64,000 nt of DNA, taken from Panopea generosa (lineage: Eukaryota; Mollusca; Bivalvia; Adapedonta; Hiatellidae). Location: NCBI GenBank assembly GCA_029582155.1, contig CM055905.1:66049356-66113355 (forward strand), written 5' to 3'. The translations under genes and the position numbers were made by a program. Under the pieces are notes generated by a model. The model was not told where the DNA came from. It saw nothing but the letters and a program-made list of their open reading frames with translations, and ran no database searches. How positions within the stretch are numbered: position 1 is the stretch's first letter; every line of letters starts with the position of its first letter. Of the stretch, positions 29,678 through 33,309 are shown piece after piece.

Positions 29678-32363
29678 AAAATCAATGAAAAATTCTCCAC
29701 CGACCCTCTCCCCCATTTTAAAAAAAAATTGGATTAGCATCTCGCAATTATAATGGCCTTAAATTATATTGTAGTTAAGATTTTAAAGTTAAACATTATC
29801 TGTAAAGGTCAAACTTAATAACACTGATGTATGTGAATTTACCCATTCCAGGTAACCCTTGCTTGAATAATGGCCGTTGTGTGGACGGAGTCAATACTTA
29901 TACATGTGACTGTATGGGCACTGGTTACCATGGTGATAAATGTCAGGAAGAAATAGATGACTGTAAAAGTTCTCCGTGTCAAAATAACGGCACATGTACT
30001 GATGTAGGTCAGAGTTACACGTGTGCGTGCTCGGAGACGGGTTACAGTGGTCGCGATTGTAGTATCGATGTAGACGAATGCACGCTTGGAATTCATCTCT
30101 GTGTTGGAGAATCCACGTGTCAAAATGCTCTCGGATCATATGTCTGTCTGTGCCCGGAACATTTTTCTGGTAAGCAATGGTTTAAAATTAGATTAAAATC
30201 TTTACGAATATAAATGGAGCCTGTAGCTGAATGAGGATGTTTAATCGACTTGTAGTAAAACCAACGAATTTTCACATGGTTTTTTATCTTTCTTTTTTTT
30301 ATTTTATAAAATGGAACTAGAACATTCACTTAAAAACAGACAAGCAGACTTAAAATTTTACTTATCAGTACCGGGAACTTGTAGATGTATGACAAGAATA
30401 ACTCGGAAAATGCATTTCGTCACCGCTGATGCTCGTCCCATCTCTGATTTAGTTTCGCACCATCCCAAACACTATTCCCTATATTCTGTAATAACTTCAT
30501 GTAATATTCTAATTTTGATTATCATTATTACATGATTTCTGTATCAAATAAACAACATTAACAGTGCATTTTTTTTTTGTGGGGGGGGGTTTGTGGGAGG
30601 GGGGGGGGTGGCATTTGTTTTGCGAGAGAAATCATTTTAAATTTAATTTGTATGAAGTGTGTGTAAAATGTCATAAAACACACCGACAGAAATGAGATAT
30701 TTGGTCAACTTTAATATGTCATAAAACACACCGACAGTAATGAGACATTTGGTCAACTTTAACATGTCATAAAACATACCGACAGTAATGAAACATTTGG
30801 TCAACTTCAACATGTCATAAAACACACCGACAGTAATGAGACATTTAGTCAAATTTAACATGTCATAAAACACACCAACAGTAATGAGACATTTAGTCAA
30901 ATTTAACATGTCATAAAACATGACAGTAATGAGACATTTAGTCAAAGTTAACATGTCATAAAACACACCAACAGTAATGAGACATTTAGTCAAATTTAAC
31001 ATGTCATAAAACATGACAGTAATGAGACATTTAGTCAACTTCAACATGTCATAAAACACACCGACAGTAATGAGACATTTGGTCAACTTCAATGTGTCAT
31101 AAAACACACCGACAGTAATGAGACATTTGGTCAACTTAAACATGTCATAAAACACACCGACAGTAATGAGACATTTGGTCAACTTCAATGTGTCATAAAA
31201 CACACCGACAGTAATGAGACATTTGGTCAACTTAAACATGTCATAAAACACACCGACAGTAATGAGACATTTGGTCAACTTCAACATGTCATAAAACACA
31301 CCGACAGTAATGAGACATTTAGTCAACTTTTACATGTCATAAAACACACCGACAGTAATGAGACATTTGGTCAACTTCAACATGTCATAAAACACACCGA
31401 CAGTAATGAGACATTTGGTCAACTTTAACATGTCATAAAACACACCGACAGTAATGAGACATTTGGTCAACTTCAACATGTCATAAAACACACCGACAGT
31501 AATGAGACATTTGGTCAACTTTAACATGTCATAAAACACACCGACAGTAATGAGACATTTAGTCAACTTTAACATGTTTACAAAGACTTGACATGTACAG
31601 TTAAACCTGTGTACAAGGTCTCCTCTATTAAGCAGCCACTTGTCTTAAGCAGTCACATTTGCTTTTTCCTATTTGTATGCTTTCAGAGCAATTCAACCTG
31701 TATTAAGCAACAACCTGTCTTAAAAGGCCACTTTTTTTCTACCCTTGACTGGTTGCTAAAGACAGGTTTGAATGTACATGTAATTAATTTTTGTAATGCT
31801 TTTAGGATGGGGGGAAAAAAGACCGCAATTACGGGGAAAGTGAGATCTTTTTGAAGTCTTTTCACACTGGTAAATAAAGTTTTACACAGTGTTCTTTTAT
31901 CCCCTAATGTAAGACAAAAAATCCCCTCGTAAAAAAAAAAATAAGTAAAAAATTCCCATTTTGGGTATTATTTTGCCTCTACTAAGAAAAAGACATAATT
32001 TTTGTATTAAGAAGTAGCCAAATTTTTTTCTCTTTTTAATAAAATAAAAAAAAGCCCAGCACAGATAAAATCAAACTTTGTGTTGTTTCTCCAGGTCAAT
32101 TTTGCGAGACGAATCTCCGAGAGCCTCAGAAACAGTCTGCTGCCAATGGTAGTAACAGCACCGGCGTTATCGTGGCGTCCATTGTAATCATCATCGCGAT
32201 CATCATTGCCATACTGATCTATGTGTACTGGTACACAAGGAAATCTCGGCGCATGAAGGGTCGGTACAAGCCGTCCCAAATGGAGCAGACTGGTCCAGGA
32301 ATTGCTCCAGGAATTCCGCTTGATAAAATCCTGGACTCGACAAATGGGGAGAGACTTATCTGA
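1579..32363 (+). CDS. crb: Crumbs-like apical polarity receptor, 5'-partial, 24 visible exons
   Basis: Type I membrane protein that organises the apical domain of epithelia. Its tail is known to bind FERM proteins and the Pals1/Stardust PDZ domain. Exons: 1579-1793, 3028-3168, 3750-3966, 5803-5932, 7043-7175, 8128-8328, 9286-9540, 10727-10849, 11996-12226, 13253-13366, 13825-13938, 14326-14705, 16633-16977, 17619-17811, 18489-18622, 19639-19798, 20155-20305, 20958-21184, 23104-23328, 24781-24966, 26319-28244, 28953-29162, 29852-30169, 32095-32363. All junctions are AG/GT and reading phases join without a stop (2,198 residues). The order is about 17 EGF, LamG, EGF, LamG, EGF, LamG, about 20 EGF, transmembrane helix, then a tail ending ERLI. 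This three-LamG order and tail fit Crumbs rather than Notch, Slit or Eys. The first visible exon begins in mid-protein, so signal peptide and promoter lie upstream. Exon ends are inferred from sequence alone. Confidence 0.93.
2545..2710 (+). mobile_element. SINE-like tRNA-derived element (family A)
   Basis: Pol III A-box-like GTGTAATGGATAGAGTG and B-box GGTTCGATCTC are spaced as in a tRNA and followed by a non-tRNA body. Related copies in reverse orientation occur near 5225-5355 and 17175-17300, so it is a dispersed element rather than a tRNA gene. Confidence 0.7.
2738..2927. mobile_element. MITE with GGCCATAAT...ATTATGGCC-type inverted ends, copy 1
   Basis: The left end reads GGCCATAATTAATTAATTAC and TAGATTATCATG. 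The right end is the near inverse, ending in ATTTATAATGGC. The core holds an A-rich stretch and a C-rich CCTCCCCCTTTTTAATG block. Other copies lie at 22874-23085 (inverse), 29571-29761 and 39445-39635. Confidence 0.75.
3028..3168 (+). CDS. crb: crb visible exon 2: EGF half plus calcium-binding EGF
   Basis: Phase 1-1 exon. It completes the EGF begun in exon 1 ([15 protein letters not shown]). It then encodes a calcium-binding-type EGF starting EIDEC with [14 protein letters not shown], the typical hydroxylation-site pattern. Donor is CCAG|GTAATT. Confidence 0.93.
3376..3660 (+). repeat. CT-rich simple-sequence tract in crb intron
   Basis: A degenerate pyrimidine tract (CTGTCTGTCTCTGTC, TTCTCTCTC and similar) lies 90-370 bp before the exon 3 acceptor. 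It reads open on the plus strand as a Leu/Ser-rich frame of low complexity, which I do not treat as coding. Confidence 0.7.
3750..3966 (+). CDS. crb: crb visible exon 3: EGF repeats
   Basis: Acceptor TTTATCAG. The exon encodes GTTGVNC, then [17 protein letters not shown] to LHCEKD, then IDNCIGSTC into the next EGF. The donor ATATAG|GTCTGT is in phase 2 and is weaker than its neighbours. It is supported because it joins in frame to exon 4 ([10 protein letters not shown]). Confidence 0.88.
4020..4680. mobile_element. Inverted-repeat element (CAGTCGAAACTC ends), copy 1
   Basis: The left end CAGTCGAAACTCATCTCGAT matches the inverse of the right end (GAGATTACGAGTTTCAACT). A second copy with better-kept ends lies at 21273-21922. 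TA at the ends of that copy suggests a Tc1/mariner- or Tigger-type target, but no transposase is encoded, so it is non-autonomous. Confidence 0.8.
4775..5045 (+). mobile_element. SINE-like tRNA-derived element (family B) with palindromic insertion
   Basis: The tRNA-like head has A-box GTAGCTCAGTTGGTAGCATG and a B-box-like GTGAGTTCAAACTTC. The shared body is CAGTCTCTGTGATGATTGAT to GGATCCCGGGAAAGAG. The head contains an odd inverted copy of the A-box (CATGCTACCATCTGAGCTAC), making a hairpin. Other copies lie near 7745, 18110, 25560, 34455, 39716 and 48236. Confidence 0.75.
5225..5355 (-). mobile_element. SINE-like element family A, reverse copy
   Basis: It reads as the reverse of the 2545 element: GGTTGCCGGTTCAATCCCCA gives the B-box and the inverse of ATCCACTGCACCC marks the head end. 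The body retains the CCAGCCCCGGAGTTGTTCTTG part. Confidence 0.6.
5510..5705 (-). mobile_element. SINE-like element with tRNA-Leu-like head (family C), reverse copy
   Basis: On the minus strand it starts GGCCTCCCTGGCCAAGTGGT, has a B-box-like GGTTCGAGTTC and a body with GTTTGCCAGTTACTTGCGGA. It ends in a tail shared with copies near 11340, 15165, 19150 and 25984 (GAAATGTGTT and its relatives). Confidence 0.7.
5803..5932 (+). CDS. crb: crb visible exon 4: EGF half plus EGF start
   Basis: Acceptor ATATATACAG. It completes the previous EGF ([14 protein letters not shown]), then encodes [14 protein letters not shown] to YVCQCPQ. The donor CACAG|GTATGT is in phase 0, one of the few phase-0 introns in the EGF part. 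Confidence 0.92.
6130..6345 (+). repeat. TCTGCTC-rich simple repeat
   Basis: A degenerate array of CTCTGCT/GATTCCTGCTCTGCT units lies in the crb intron. It gives a spurious Ser/Cys-rich open frame. Confidence 0.75.
6520..6695 (-). mobile_element. SINE-like element with tRNA-Ala-like head (family D)
   Basis: The minus strand reads a near-complete tRNA-like head: GCGTGGTCTAGTGGTAGAGT (A-box), an anticodon stem-loop TCCGC-TTCGCAT-GCGGA with CGC anticodon, and B-box GGGTTCAACCC. It continues into a non-tRNA body (AAAAACTTAAAAAATGGTAC and onward). A fragment of the body recurs near 37735-37810. Confidence 0.65.
7043..7175 (+). CDS. crb: crb visible exon 5: EGF half plus EGF
   Basis: Acceptor CTTCTTGCAG, phase 0 start, GYAGINCEV. 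Then [17 protein letters not shown] to [11 protein letters not shown], phase 1 at GTAG|GTAAGA. Confidence 0.93.
7745..8040 (+). mobile_element. SINE-like tRNA-derived element family B, near-complete copy
   Basis: tRNA-like head GCGCGATTAGCTCATTCAGT with B-box GTGAGTTTGAATCCCC. The body shared with the 4775 copy contains CACTGATTCAAGTGGGAAAG and GGATCCCAGGAAACAG. It ends with AATATTCAATCAATCAACC, the short repeat tail of the family. Confidence 0.8.
8128..8328 (+). CDS. crb: crb visible exon 6: two EGF repeats
   Basis: Phase 1-1. It has [26 protein letters not shown] to GATC, then [14 protein letters not shown]. Acceptor TTTGTAG, donor TGGAG|GTAGCA. Confidence 0.92.
8329..9285. other. crb intron 6, no recognised element
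   Basis: AT-rich intron. I see no inverted-repeat element, SINE head or tandem array here. The acceptor flank (TTGAATTTCAAG) is unusually poor in pyrimidines. Confidence 0.5.
9286..9540 (+). CDS. crb: crb visible exon 7: EGF repeats; 3' end is seed of a tandem array
   Basis: Phase 1-1 exon with [15 protein letters not shown], calcium-binding [12 protein letters not shown] to GKNCE, then [14 protein letters not shown] to TCQCVPG. The donor is CCAG|GTGAGA at 9541. It joins exon 8 ([13 protein letters not shown]) to complete a six-cysteine EGF, which supports this donor over the many similar ones that follow. The last about 62 bp of the exon and its donor are repeated 14 times downstream. Confidence 0.88.
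9541..10492 (+). repeat. Tandem array of exon-7 3' end plus 5' splice site, 72/62-bp units
   Basis: Fourteen units start (at GTGAGATTTC or GTAAGATTTC) at 9541, 9613, 9685, 9747, 9809, 9871, 9943, 10015, 10087, 10159, 10231, 10303, 10365 and 10437. Spacing is 72 bp except four 62-bp units lacking the TGTGAACCAG segment. Each unit repeats the coding-like ATTGAGGTGCTGGGC and TGCCAG text of exon 7, followed by a donor-like site. Donors stay good in most units and are broken in a few (CCATGTGAG, CCGGATGAG). Stretches of 72-bp units stay open in frame as a Cys-containing 24-residue repeat. The array is probably intronic, because a unit has too few cysteines for a full EGF. Confidence 0.93.
10727..10849 (+). 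CDS. crb: crb visible exon 8: EGF
   Basis: Phase 1-1. [10 protein letters not shown], then [17 protein letters not shown] to [11 protein letters not shown]. Donor ATACAG|GTCAGT is followed at once by a (CTGT)n microsatellite. Confidence 0.92.
11340..11450 (-). mobile_element. SINE-like family C tail fragment
   Basis: The minus strand matches the 3' part of the family C element (ATATACAACCTGAAATGTGT and GGACGGTGGTTCTACTCAG). The tRNA-like head is missing. The sequence that follows, to about 11760, contains two related GTGTGGTTC segments of unknown origin. Confidence 0.5.
11996..12226 (+). CDS. crb: crb visible exon 9: two calcium-binding EGF repeats
   Basis: Phase 1-1. [17 protein letters not shown] to NCSV, then [15 protein letters not shown] to [11 protein letters not shown]. 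Acceptor TTTCCAG, donor CACAG|GTATGG. Confidence 0.94.
12265..12512. mobile_element. piggyBac-like MITE (TTAA-flanked)
   Basis: The left end reads TTAACCCTTTACTCCATAGA and the right end is its inverse (AGTAAAGGGTTAA). TTAA target duplications and CCC-type termini are typical of piggyBac elements. The right end is duplicated (CTATATGAAGTAAAGGGT twice). The core holds a long hairpin at 12321-12387. A related right end lies at about 28750-28823. No transposase is present. Confidence 0.7.
12321..12387. repeat. 33-bp near-perfect hairpin with 1-nt loop
   Basis: Left arm 12321-12353 (GAAAACAGTGCAGGAA...) pairs with right arm 12355-12387 with one mismatch around the single A at 12354. It sits within the putative piggyBac MITE. 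Confidence 0.9.
12909..13069. mobile_element. TACAGTCAAACCTGT MITE, copy 1
   Basis: Ends TACAGTCAAACCTGTGTTAG and the inverse TTTGACTGTA. The internal text is CTATTAAGCAATCAC to TCCCTTGATTGGCTGCTTAAG. Seven copies lie in crb introns in both orientations. TA at both tips suggests a Tc1/mariner-like target duplication. Confidence 0.85.
13253..13366 (+). CDS. crb: crb visible exon 10: calcium-binding EGF
   Basis: One-EGF phase 1-1 exon of 114 bp. [21 protein letters not shown], then CLCASGFTG. Donor TACAG|GTAATT lies 5 bp before a MITE. Confidence 0.94.
13371..13549. mobile_element. TACAGTCAAACCTGT MITE, copy 2 (reverse)
   Basis: The element begins only about 5 bp after the exon 10 donor, with TACAGTCAAACCTGTCTTAA, and ends in CACAGGTTTGACTATA. 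The internal text is the reverse of copy 1. Confidence 0.85.
13560..13720. mobile_element. Dispersed element (AATCATGATTTTAGACTGG family), partial copy
   Basis: Shares AATCATGATTTTAGACTGGT and an ACTTAAATATTTAAAAACTT stretch with copies at 17848-18065 and 38812-39015. The ends are not well defined here. Confidence 0.5.
13825..13938 (+). CDS. crb: crb visible exon 11: calcium-binding EGF
   Basis: 114-bp phase 1-1 exon like exon 10. [22 protein letters not shown], then CVCIHGYQG. Its length and phase equal those of exon 10, which suggests exon duplication. Confidence 0.93.
14047..14229. mobile_element. TACAGTCAAACCTGT MITE, copy 3
   Basis: Starts TACAGTCAAACCTGTGTAAG, ends GACAGGGTTTACTGTA, same orientation as copy 1. 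It ends about 95 bp before the exon 12 acceptor. Confidence 0.85.
14326..14705 (+). CDS. crb: crb visible exon 12: EGF plus first half of laminin-G 1
   Basis: [17 protein letters not shown] to GDDCQ, then LamG start [13 protein letters not shown] and [20 protein letters not shown]. Between these two strands lies an insertion of about 45 residues rich in Gln and basic residues. It contains KRS and RHRR (14616-14627), which resembles a furin site. Phase 1 start, phase 0 end at GGG|GTAAGA. Confidence 0.92.
15165..15385 (+). mobile_element. SINE-like family C copy
   Basis: The head GATCCTCCATGGCTAAGTGG resembles a tRNA-Leu A-box, then GGTTTTGGATTTGAGCCC (weak B-box), CTTGCCAGTTAC and the family tail ACCATATATAACTTG and CAACCCCATTAA. 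Confidence 0.65.
15800..16395. repeat. 66-bp minisatellite, about nine copies
   Basis: The unit contains GTAAGTCATTTGATGGAACA, GCAAAACTCATACCTCTTCC and ACGGCTACTTTGTTGTAAAC. Copies are most regular from 15890 to 16250. The unit length is divisible by three and stop-free, so both strands show repetitive open frames (22-residue period). It lies within the intron between the two exons of LamG 1. Confidence 0.93.
16633..16977 (+). CDS. crb: crb visible exon 13: laminin-G 1, central part
   Basis: 115 codons, phase 0-0: [14 protein letters not shown], then [36 protein letters not shown], ending KGYVGCFG. The last segment is the conserved LamG GYxGC motif. Donor GGC|GTAAGT. Upstream acceptor TTATGCAG. 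Confidence 0.92.
17175..17300 (-). mobile_element. SINE-like family A, reverse copy
   Basis: The minus strand reads the head (inverse of CCACTACACTACCGCCCAGC) and a B-box-like GAGGTTTTGGGTTTGATCC. The body includes AGTTCTGCTTCTACCCGGG. Confidence 0.6.
17400..17582. mobile_element. TACAGTCAAACCTGT MITE, copy 4 (reverse)
   Basis: Diverged ends (AAGTCAAAACTGTTTTAAGC and CACAGGTTTTACCATAA). Its end lies about 36 bp before the exon 14 acceptor, so the branch point region of that intron may be MITE sequence. Confidence 0.8.
17619..17811 (+). CDS. crb: crb visible exon 14: end of laminin-G 1 plus EGF
   Basis: [15 protein letters not shown] closes LamG 1, then [17 protein letters not shown] to CNCSPGFVG. 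Phase 0 start, phase 1 end. Acceptor TTCATTTCAG, donor GTAG|GTAAGA. Confidence 0.93.
17848..18065. mobile_element. Dispersed inverted-repeat-like element, copy 2
   Basis: TTTCATCAACATTTTCTTAC, ACTTAAATACTTAAAA and CAGTCTAAAATCATGATCAC match 38812-39015 nearly end to end. Confidence 0.6.
18108..18312 (-). mobile_element. SINE-like family B, reverse copy with (TTGA)n tail
   Basis: The plus strand starts with a TGATTGATTGATTGATTGAT microsatellite, which is the 3' tail of the element on the minus strand. Then follow the inverse of the body (GTTAGTCCTCAATGGCATAA) and the tRNA-like head near 18270-18310. Confidence 0.7.
18489..18622 (+). CDS. crb: crb visible exon 15: laminin-G 2, first part
   Basis: [20 protein letters not shown] ends the EGF and opens LamG 2. 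The exon ends SGMILYT, phase 0, at ACA|GTAAGT. Acceptor CTTTCAG. Confidence 0.9.
18652..19130. mobile_element. Possible DNA-transposon remnant (CCGTTATAACGC ends)
   Basis: Near the left edge CCCGTTATAACGCAGTAGCC and near the right edge AACGCGTTATAACAAGTTTC resemble inverted terminal motifs of Tigger/pogo-type elements. A second CCGCGTTATAAATA motif lies at 18715. No transposase frame is seen. Confidence 0.5.
19150..19350 (+). mobile_element. SINE-like family C, copy with degraded head
   Basis: GATTGGTCTAATGACCGC resembles a decayed tRNA-Leu head. Then CTTTATGTGAGAGAGTTTGC, CCAGTTACTTGCGGAAGGAT and the tail ATATATAGCCTGTCATGTG follow as in the 25984 copy. Confidence 0.65.
19639..19798 (+). 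CDS. crb: crb visible exon 16: laminin-G 2, central part
   Basis: [20 protein letters not shown], then [19 protein letters not shown], typical LamG strands. Phase 0 start, phase 1 end at CAAT|GTAATT. Acceptor TATTACAG. Confidence 0.9.
20155..20305 (+). CDS. crb: crb visible exon 17: laminin-G 2, third part
   Basis: [20 protein letters not shown], then [18 protein letters not shown] and MQHNR. Phase 1 to phase 2, acceptor GGTTTTAG, donor AACAG|GTGAGT. Confidence 0.88.
20388..20530. mobile_element. TACAGTCAAACCTGT MITE, copy 5 (end-truncated)
   Basis: Retains the internal ATTGAGCAGCCGCATTTGC, TTTTATGCTTTCAGAGCAAA and CAACCTGTCTTAAAAGTCCA text but has lost clear terminal repeats. Confidence 0.7.
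20830..20925 (-). mobile_element. SINE-like family B, tail fragment
   Basis: GGATTGATTAATTGAATATT, CTGACAGACTGTCAGTTATC and TTTCCTGGGAT correspond to the 3' end of the family B element in reverse. The head is absent. Confidence 0.55.
20958..21184 (+). CDS. crb: crb visible exon 18: end of laminin-G 2 plus EGF
   Basis: [17 protein letters not shown] closes LamG 2. Then [17 protein letters not shown] to YIGNNCQE. Phase 2 to phase 1, donor GGAAG|GTCAGT. The donor and the next about 60 bp reappear at about 21924 on the far side of a MITE. Confidence 0.92.
21273..21922. mobile_element. Inverted-repeat element (CAGTCGAAACTC ends), copy 2
   Basis: Left TACAGTCGAAACTCGTTATC, right AACGAGTTTCAACTGTA, about 650 bp. 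It is alignable over its length with 4020-4680 (TCAATATTTATTTTCATCAC, GTATGTCAATTGTACTTTCA, GAGTAAAAAGGAATAT). No coding capacity is seen. Confidence 0.85.
21924..21992 (+). repeat. Second copy of the exon 18 donor flank
   Basis: GGAAGGTCAGTTACAGGTTA and GTTTGTGATTTGTTTAACCT match 21181-21245 (GGAAGGTCAGTTACAGGCTA). The copy lies directly after the MITE, so the pair brackets the element and its upstream 30 bp. Confidence 0.85.
22436..22842 (-). mobile_element. Dispersed element, inverse copy of 35622-35992
   Basis: GAATGTAAGATTCTTTTTATC and neighbours are the exact inverse of 35868-35898. AAAATATTTTACGCGAAGCT, AGTGATATTAC and ATGGGTTTATTACACTG also have inverse matches there. No coding region. 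Confidence 0.75.
22874..23085. mobile_element. GGCCATAAT MITE, copy 2 (reverse) with long poly-T core
   Basis: Starts GGCCATTAAAAATTAATTGC, ends GATATAGCAATTAATTTATC. The core has about 75 bp of nearly pure T with A interruptions and the AAGGGGGAAGGGGAGG block in inverse orientation. It ends about 20 bp before the exon 19 acceptor. Confidence 0.75.
23104..23328 (+). CDS. crb: crb visible exon 19: laminin-G 3, first part
   Basis: [39 protein letters not shown] and [18 protein letters not shown] show a clear LamG start. Phase 1-1, donor CAAAG|GTAGGT. Acceptor TTGATACAG. Confidence 0.92.
23620..24450. repeat. About 166-bp tandem repeat with AAAGGTCAAGGTCAC blocks
   Basis: Four to five diverged units begin near 23622, 23789, 23957 and 24120 (ACTTTGAGTCTG or similar, TTTGTCATGCATAGATGGAT, CAACATAACATGACG). 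Each ends in CAAAGGTCAAGGTCAC or a variant. The last units are degenerate. It lies inside the LamG 3 intron. Confidence 0.8.
24781..24966 (+). CDS. crb: crb visible exon 20: laminin-G 3, central part
   Basis: [40 protein letters not shown] and IGGKPFHPG. Phase 1-1, acceptor ACAATTTCAG, donor TCCAG|GTAATT. Confidence 0.92.
25555..25805 (-). mobile_element. SINE-like family B, reverse copy
   Basis: Inverse of the family body (CTTTCCTGGGATCCTGAGAG, CACTTGAATCAGTGGTGAGA) and of the tRNA-like head (GACCCCTCAATTAATAGTCA, GGACTAAGCTTACCAGGCC). Confidence 0.75.
25984..26215 (+). mobile_element. SINE-like family C, best copy (tRNA-Leu-like head)
   Basis: Head GTGGCCGAGAGGTCTAAGGC and GCCGTCTCAAGATCAC, then GGTTTGAGTCCAAC as B-box, like a tRNA-Leu. 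The body is GCCAGTTACTTGCAGAAGCA and the tail GATATGCCATATATAGCCTG. It lies about 100 bp before the exon 21 acceptor. Confidence 0.75.
26319..28244 (+). CDS. crb: crb visible exon 21: end of laminin-G 3 plus about 16 EGF repeats
   Basis: A single 1,926-bp phase 1-1 exon. It closes LamG 3 ([20 protein letters not shown]). EGF repeats then start at [109 protein letters not shown] and DECNGPNPC. Many carry D/N-E-C calcium-binding starts. One repeat (27871-28070) has extra cysteines and an enlarged loop. The intron-free structure contrasts with the N-terminal EGFs, which sit on small exons. Donor GGAG|GTAATT. Confidence 0.95.
28557..28603. repeat. Small AT-rich hairpin
   Basis: ATATTTGGCAATTGGAG faces TTTTTGCCAATTGTATG across a short AT spacer. 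Confidence 0.6.
28740..28823. mobile_element. piggyBac-like MITE end fragment
   Basis: TGATGCTTTCAATTTGG and GAGCAAAGGGTTAAG match the right end of the 12265-12512 element. The left end is not recognisable. Confidence 0.5.
28953..29162 (+). CDS. crb: crb visible exon 22: EGF repeats
   Basis: [18 protein letters not shown] completes an EGF, then [14 protein letters not shown] to DTCDI, then NDCI. Phase 1-1, donor ATCG|GTAAGT. Confidence 0.93.
29178..29357. mobile_element. TACAGTCAAACCTGT MITE, copy 6
   Basis: CAGTCAAACCTGTGTAGGTG at the left and GACAGGTGTGACTGTA at the right. It begins about 15 bp after the exon 22 donor. Confidence 0.85.
29571..29761. mobile_element. GGCCATAAT MITE, copy 3, with poly-C/poly-A core
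   Basis: AAGGCCATAATAAATTAATT on the left and GCAATTATAATGGCCTTAAA on the right. The core has a run of more than 20 C followed by A. Confidence 0.8.
29852..30169 (+). CDS. crb: crb visible exon 23: last EGF repeats
   Basis: [19 protein letters not shown], then [16 protein letters not shown], then [11 protein letters not shown] to [11 protein letters not shown]. Phase 1-1, acceptor CATTCCAG, donor TTCTG|GTAAGC. Confidence 0.94.
30570..30612 (+). repeat. G-rich tract
   Basis: GTGGGGGGGGGTTTGTGGGA followed by GGGGGGGGGTGG. Low complexity, could form a G-quadruplex. Confidence 0.7.
30651..31582. repeat. 48-bp minisatellite, about 19 copies
   Basis: The unit contains AACATGTCATAAAACACACC, GACAGTAATGAGACATTT and GGTCAACTTT. 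Two shorter copies near 30920 and 31010 lack ACACACC-type bases. The period is divisible by three and the minus strand is stop-free, giving a 16-residue repetitive open frame that I consider non-coding. Homogeneity is highest at 31330-31580. Confidence 0.95.
31596..31776. mobile_element. TACAGTCAAACCTGT MITE, copy 7
   Basis: TACAGTTAAACCTGTGTACA on the left and GACAGGTTTGAATGTA on the right, abutting the 48-bp minisatellite. Confidence 0.85.
32095..32363 (+). CDS. crb: crb visible exon 24: transmembrane helix and cytoplasmic tail
   Basis: GQFCETNL ends the ectodomain. An Ile/Val-rich helix (encoded about 32160-32230) ends at YVYWY. The tail of about 41 residues has RKSRR stop-transfer basics, GRYKPSQME in the place of the FERM-binding motif, and a C-terminal ERLI that binds PDZ domains (Pals1/Stardust, Par6). 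The usual family tail is about 37 residues. The Thr residues known as aPKC targets in Drosophila Crumbs are not present at the matching places (MKGRY here). Stop TGA at 32361-32363. Confidence 0.96.
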
Positions 32364-32863
32364 CAGGAGCATGGGGGTGGGGACAATTTGTCTGTTAAAA
32401 CATACACTTTTTTATAAATAATAAAACATGTGCCAAATTTAAAATGGTATCTGATTAGTATTTCACAAAATATTGCTATAAATATTCATTTTCAATTACT
32501 TTAAAGGCAGTGTGTCAATAAAATGGCTACAAATGTTTAAAACTATTAAGTTTAAATTGAATACAAAGCAGTTAAATGTTCATTTTTACTCATTTGAAAG
32601 GCAGTGTATCAAGTAAATTGCTATAAATGTTTAAAAGAATTAAGTTTAAAATGAATGTAAAATAGGTAAATGTTAATTTTTACTCAATTTTAAAGGCATT
32701 GTGTTTGACAAGAAAATTGCTTTAAATGTCTGAAAAGATTGAAATTGAAAATGAATGTACAGCTGTTTAATGTTAATTTTTACTTATTTTTAAAGGCAGT
32801 GTCTCAAGAAAATGGCTTAAATGTCTAAAAAAAAAAAAAAATAGATTTTGAAATTAATAGAAA
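32364..32863 (+). other. crb 3' UTR / downstream flank with about 95-bp tandem repeat
   Basis: Four diverged units (AAAGGCAGTGT near 32503, 32598, 32692, 32792) each carry AAATGTTTAAAA and TGTTAATTTTTACT text. Possible poly(A) signals AATAAA lie at 32420-32425 and 32517-32522. Use of the first would leave most of the repeat outside the mRNA. Confidence 0.6.
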
Positions 32864-33290
32864 AACATCAAAACATCATTTATATCTAAGATATACAAAG
32901 GTGCATAGATTAAACATCTGAACTAAATTTTTATATTTTTGTGCAGCGAAATCAATGCCTCAGAAAACATTGCATTATCTGCCTCAGGGGCCATCTTGAT
33001 CTTTTTGATGTAGTTTTGAATTTTTACACATTTTGTGGATTGTTAATCAGATATTCTATGAAATAGTTTTATAAGTACAGTTTTCCACACGAGTGCATGC
33101 TGTGAAATATGATAATAACCTGAATGTTTAACTCTTTAATACTTATTTCAGCAAGAATGTATGGTTATAATGCAGTTTAAATTATTTTTTCTTTTCTTTT
33201 ATAAGCTAATACAGGGTCTTGTATTGATAAAACAGGGTCTAGACGCCAATGTAAATGCAATGGCTGACATTTTTGTATGTAATTTCTTTT
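32864..33290. other. Intergenic, no recognised feature
   Basis: No gene, RNA or clear repeat seen on either strand. Confidence 0.4.
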
Positions 33291-33309
33291 ATTATACTCC
33301 CAGATACAA

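Noticed and set aside
1579-30169. Notch, Jagged, Slit or Eys identity for the EGF/LamG gene
   Set aside because: No Lin-12/Notch repeats, DSL or LRR are present, and the transmembrane exon with an ERLI end is specific to Crumbs.
30643-31575. Minus-strand open frames of 227 and 81 residues with a 16-residue repeat
   Set aside because: They lie wholly in a 48-bp minisatellite whose unit is stop-free; no signal, domain or non-repeat flank supports a protein.
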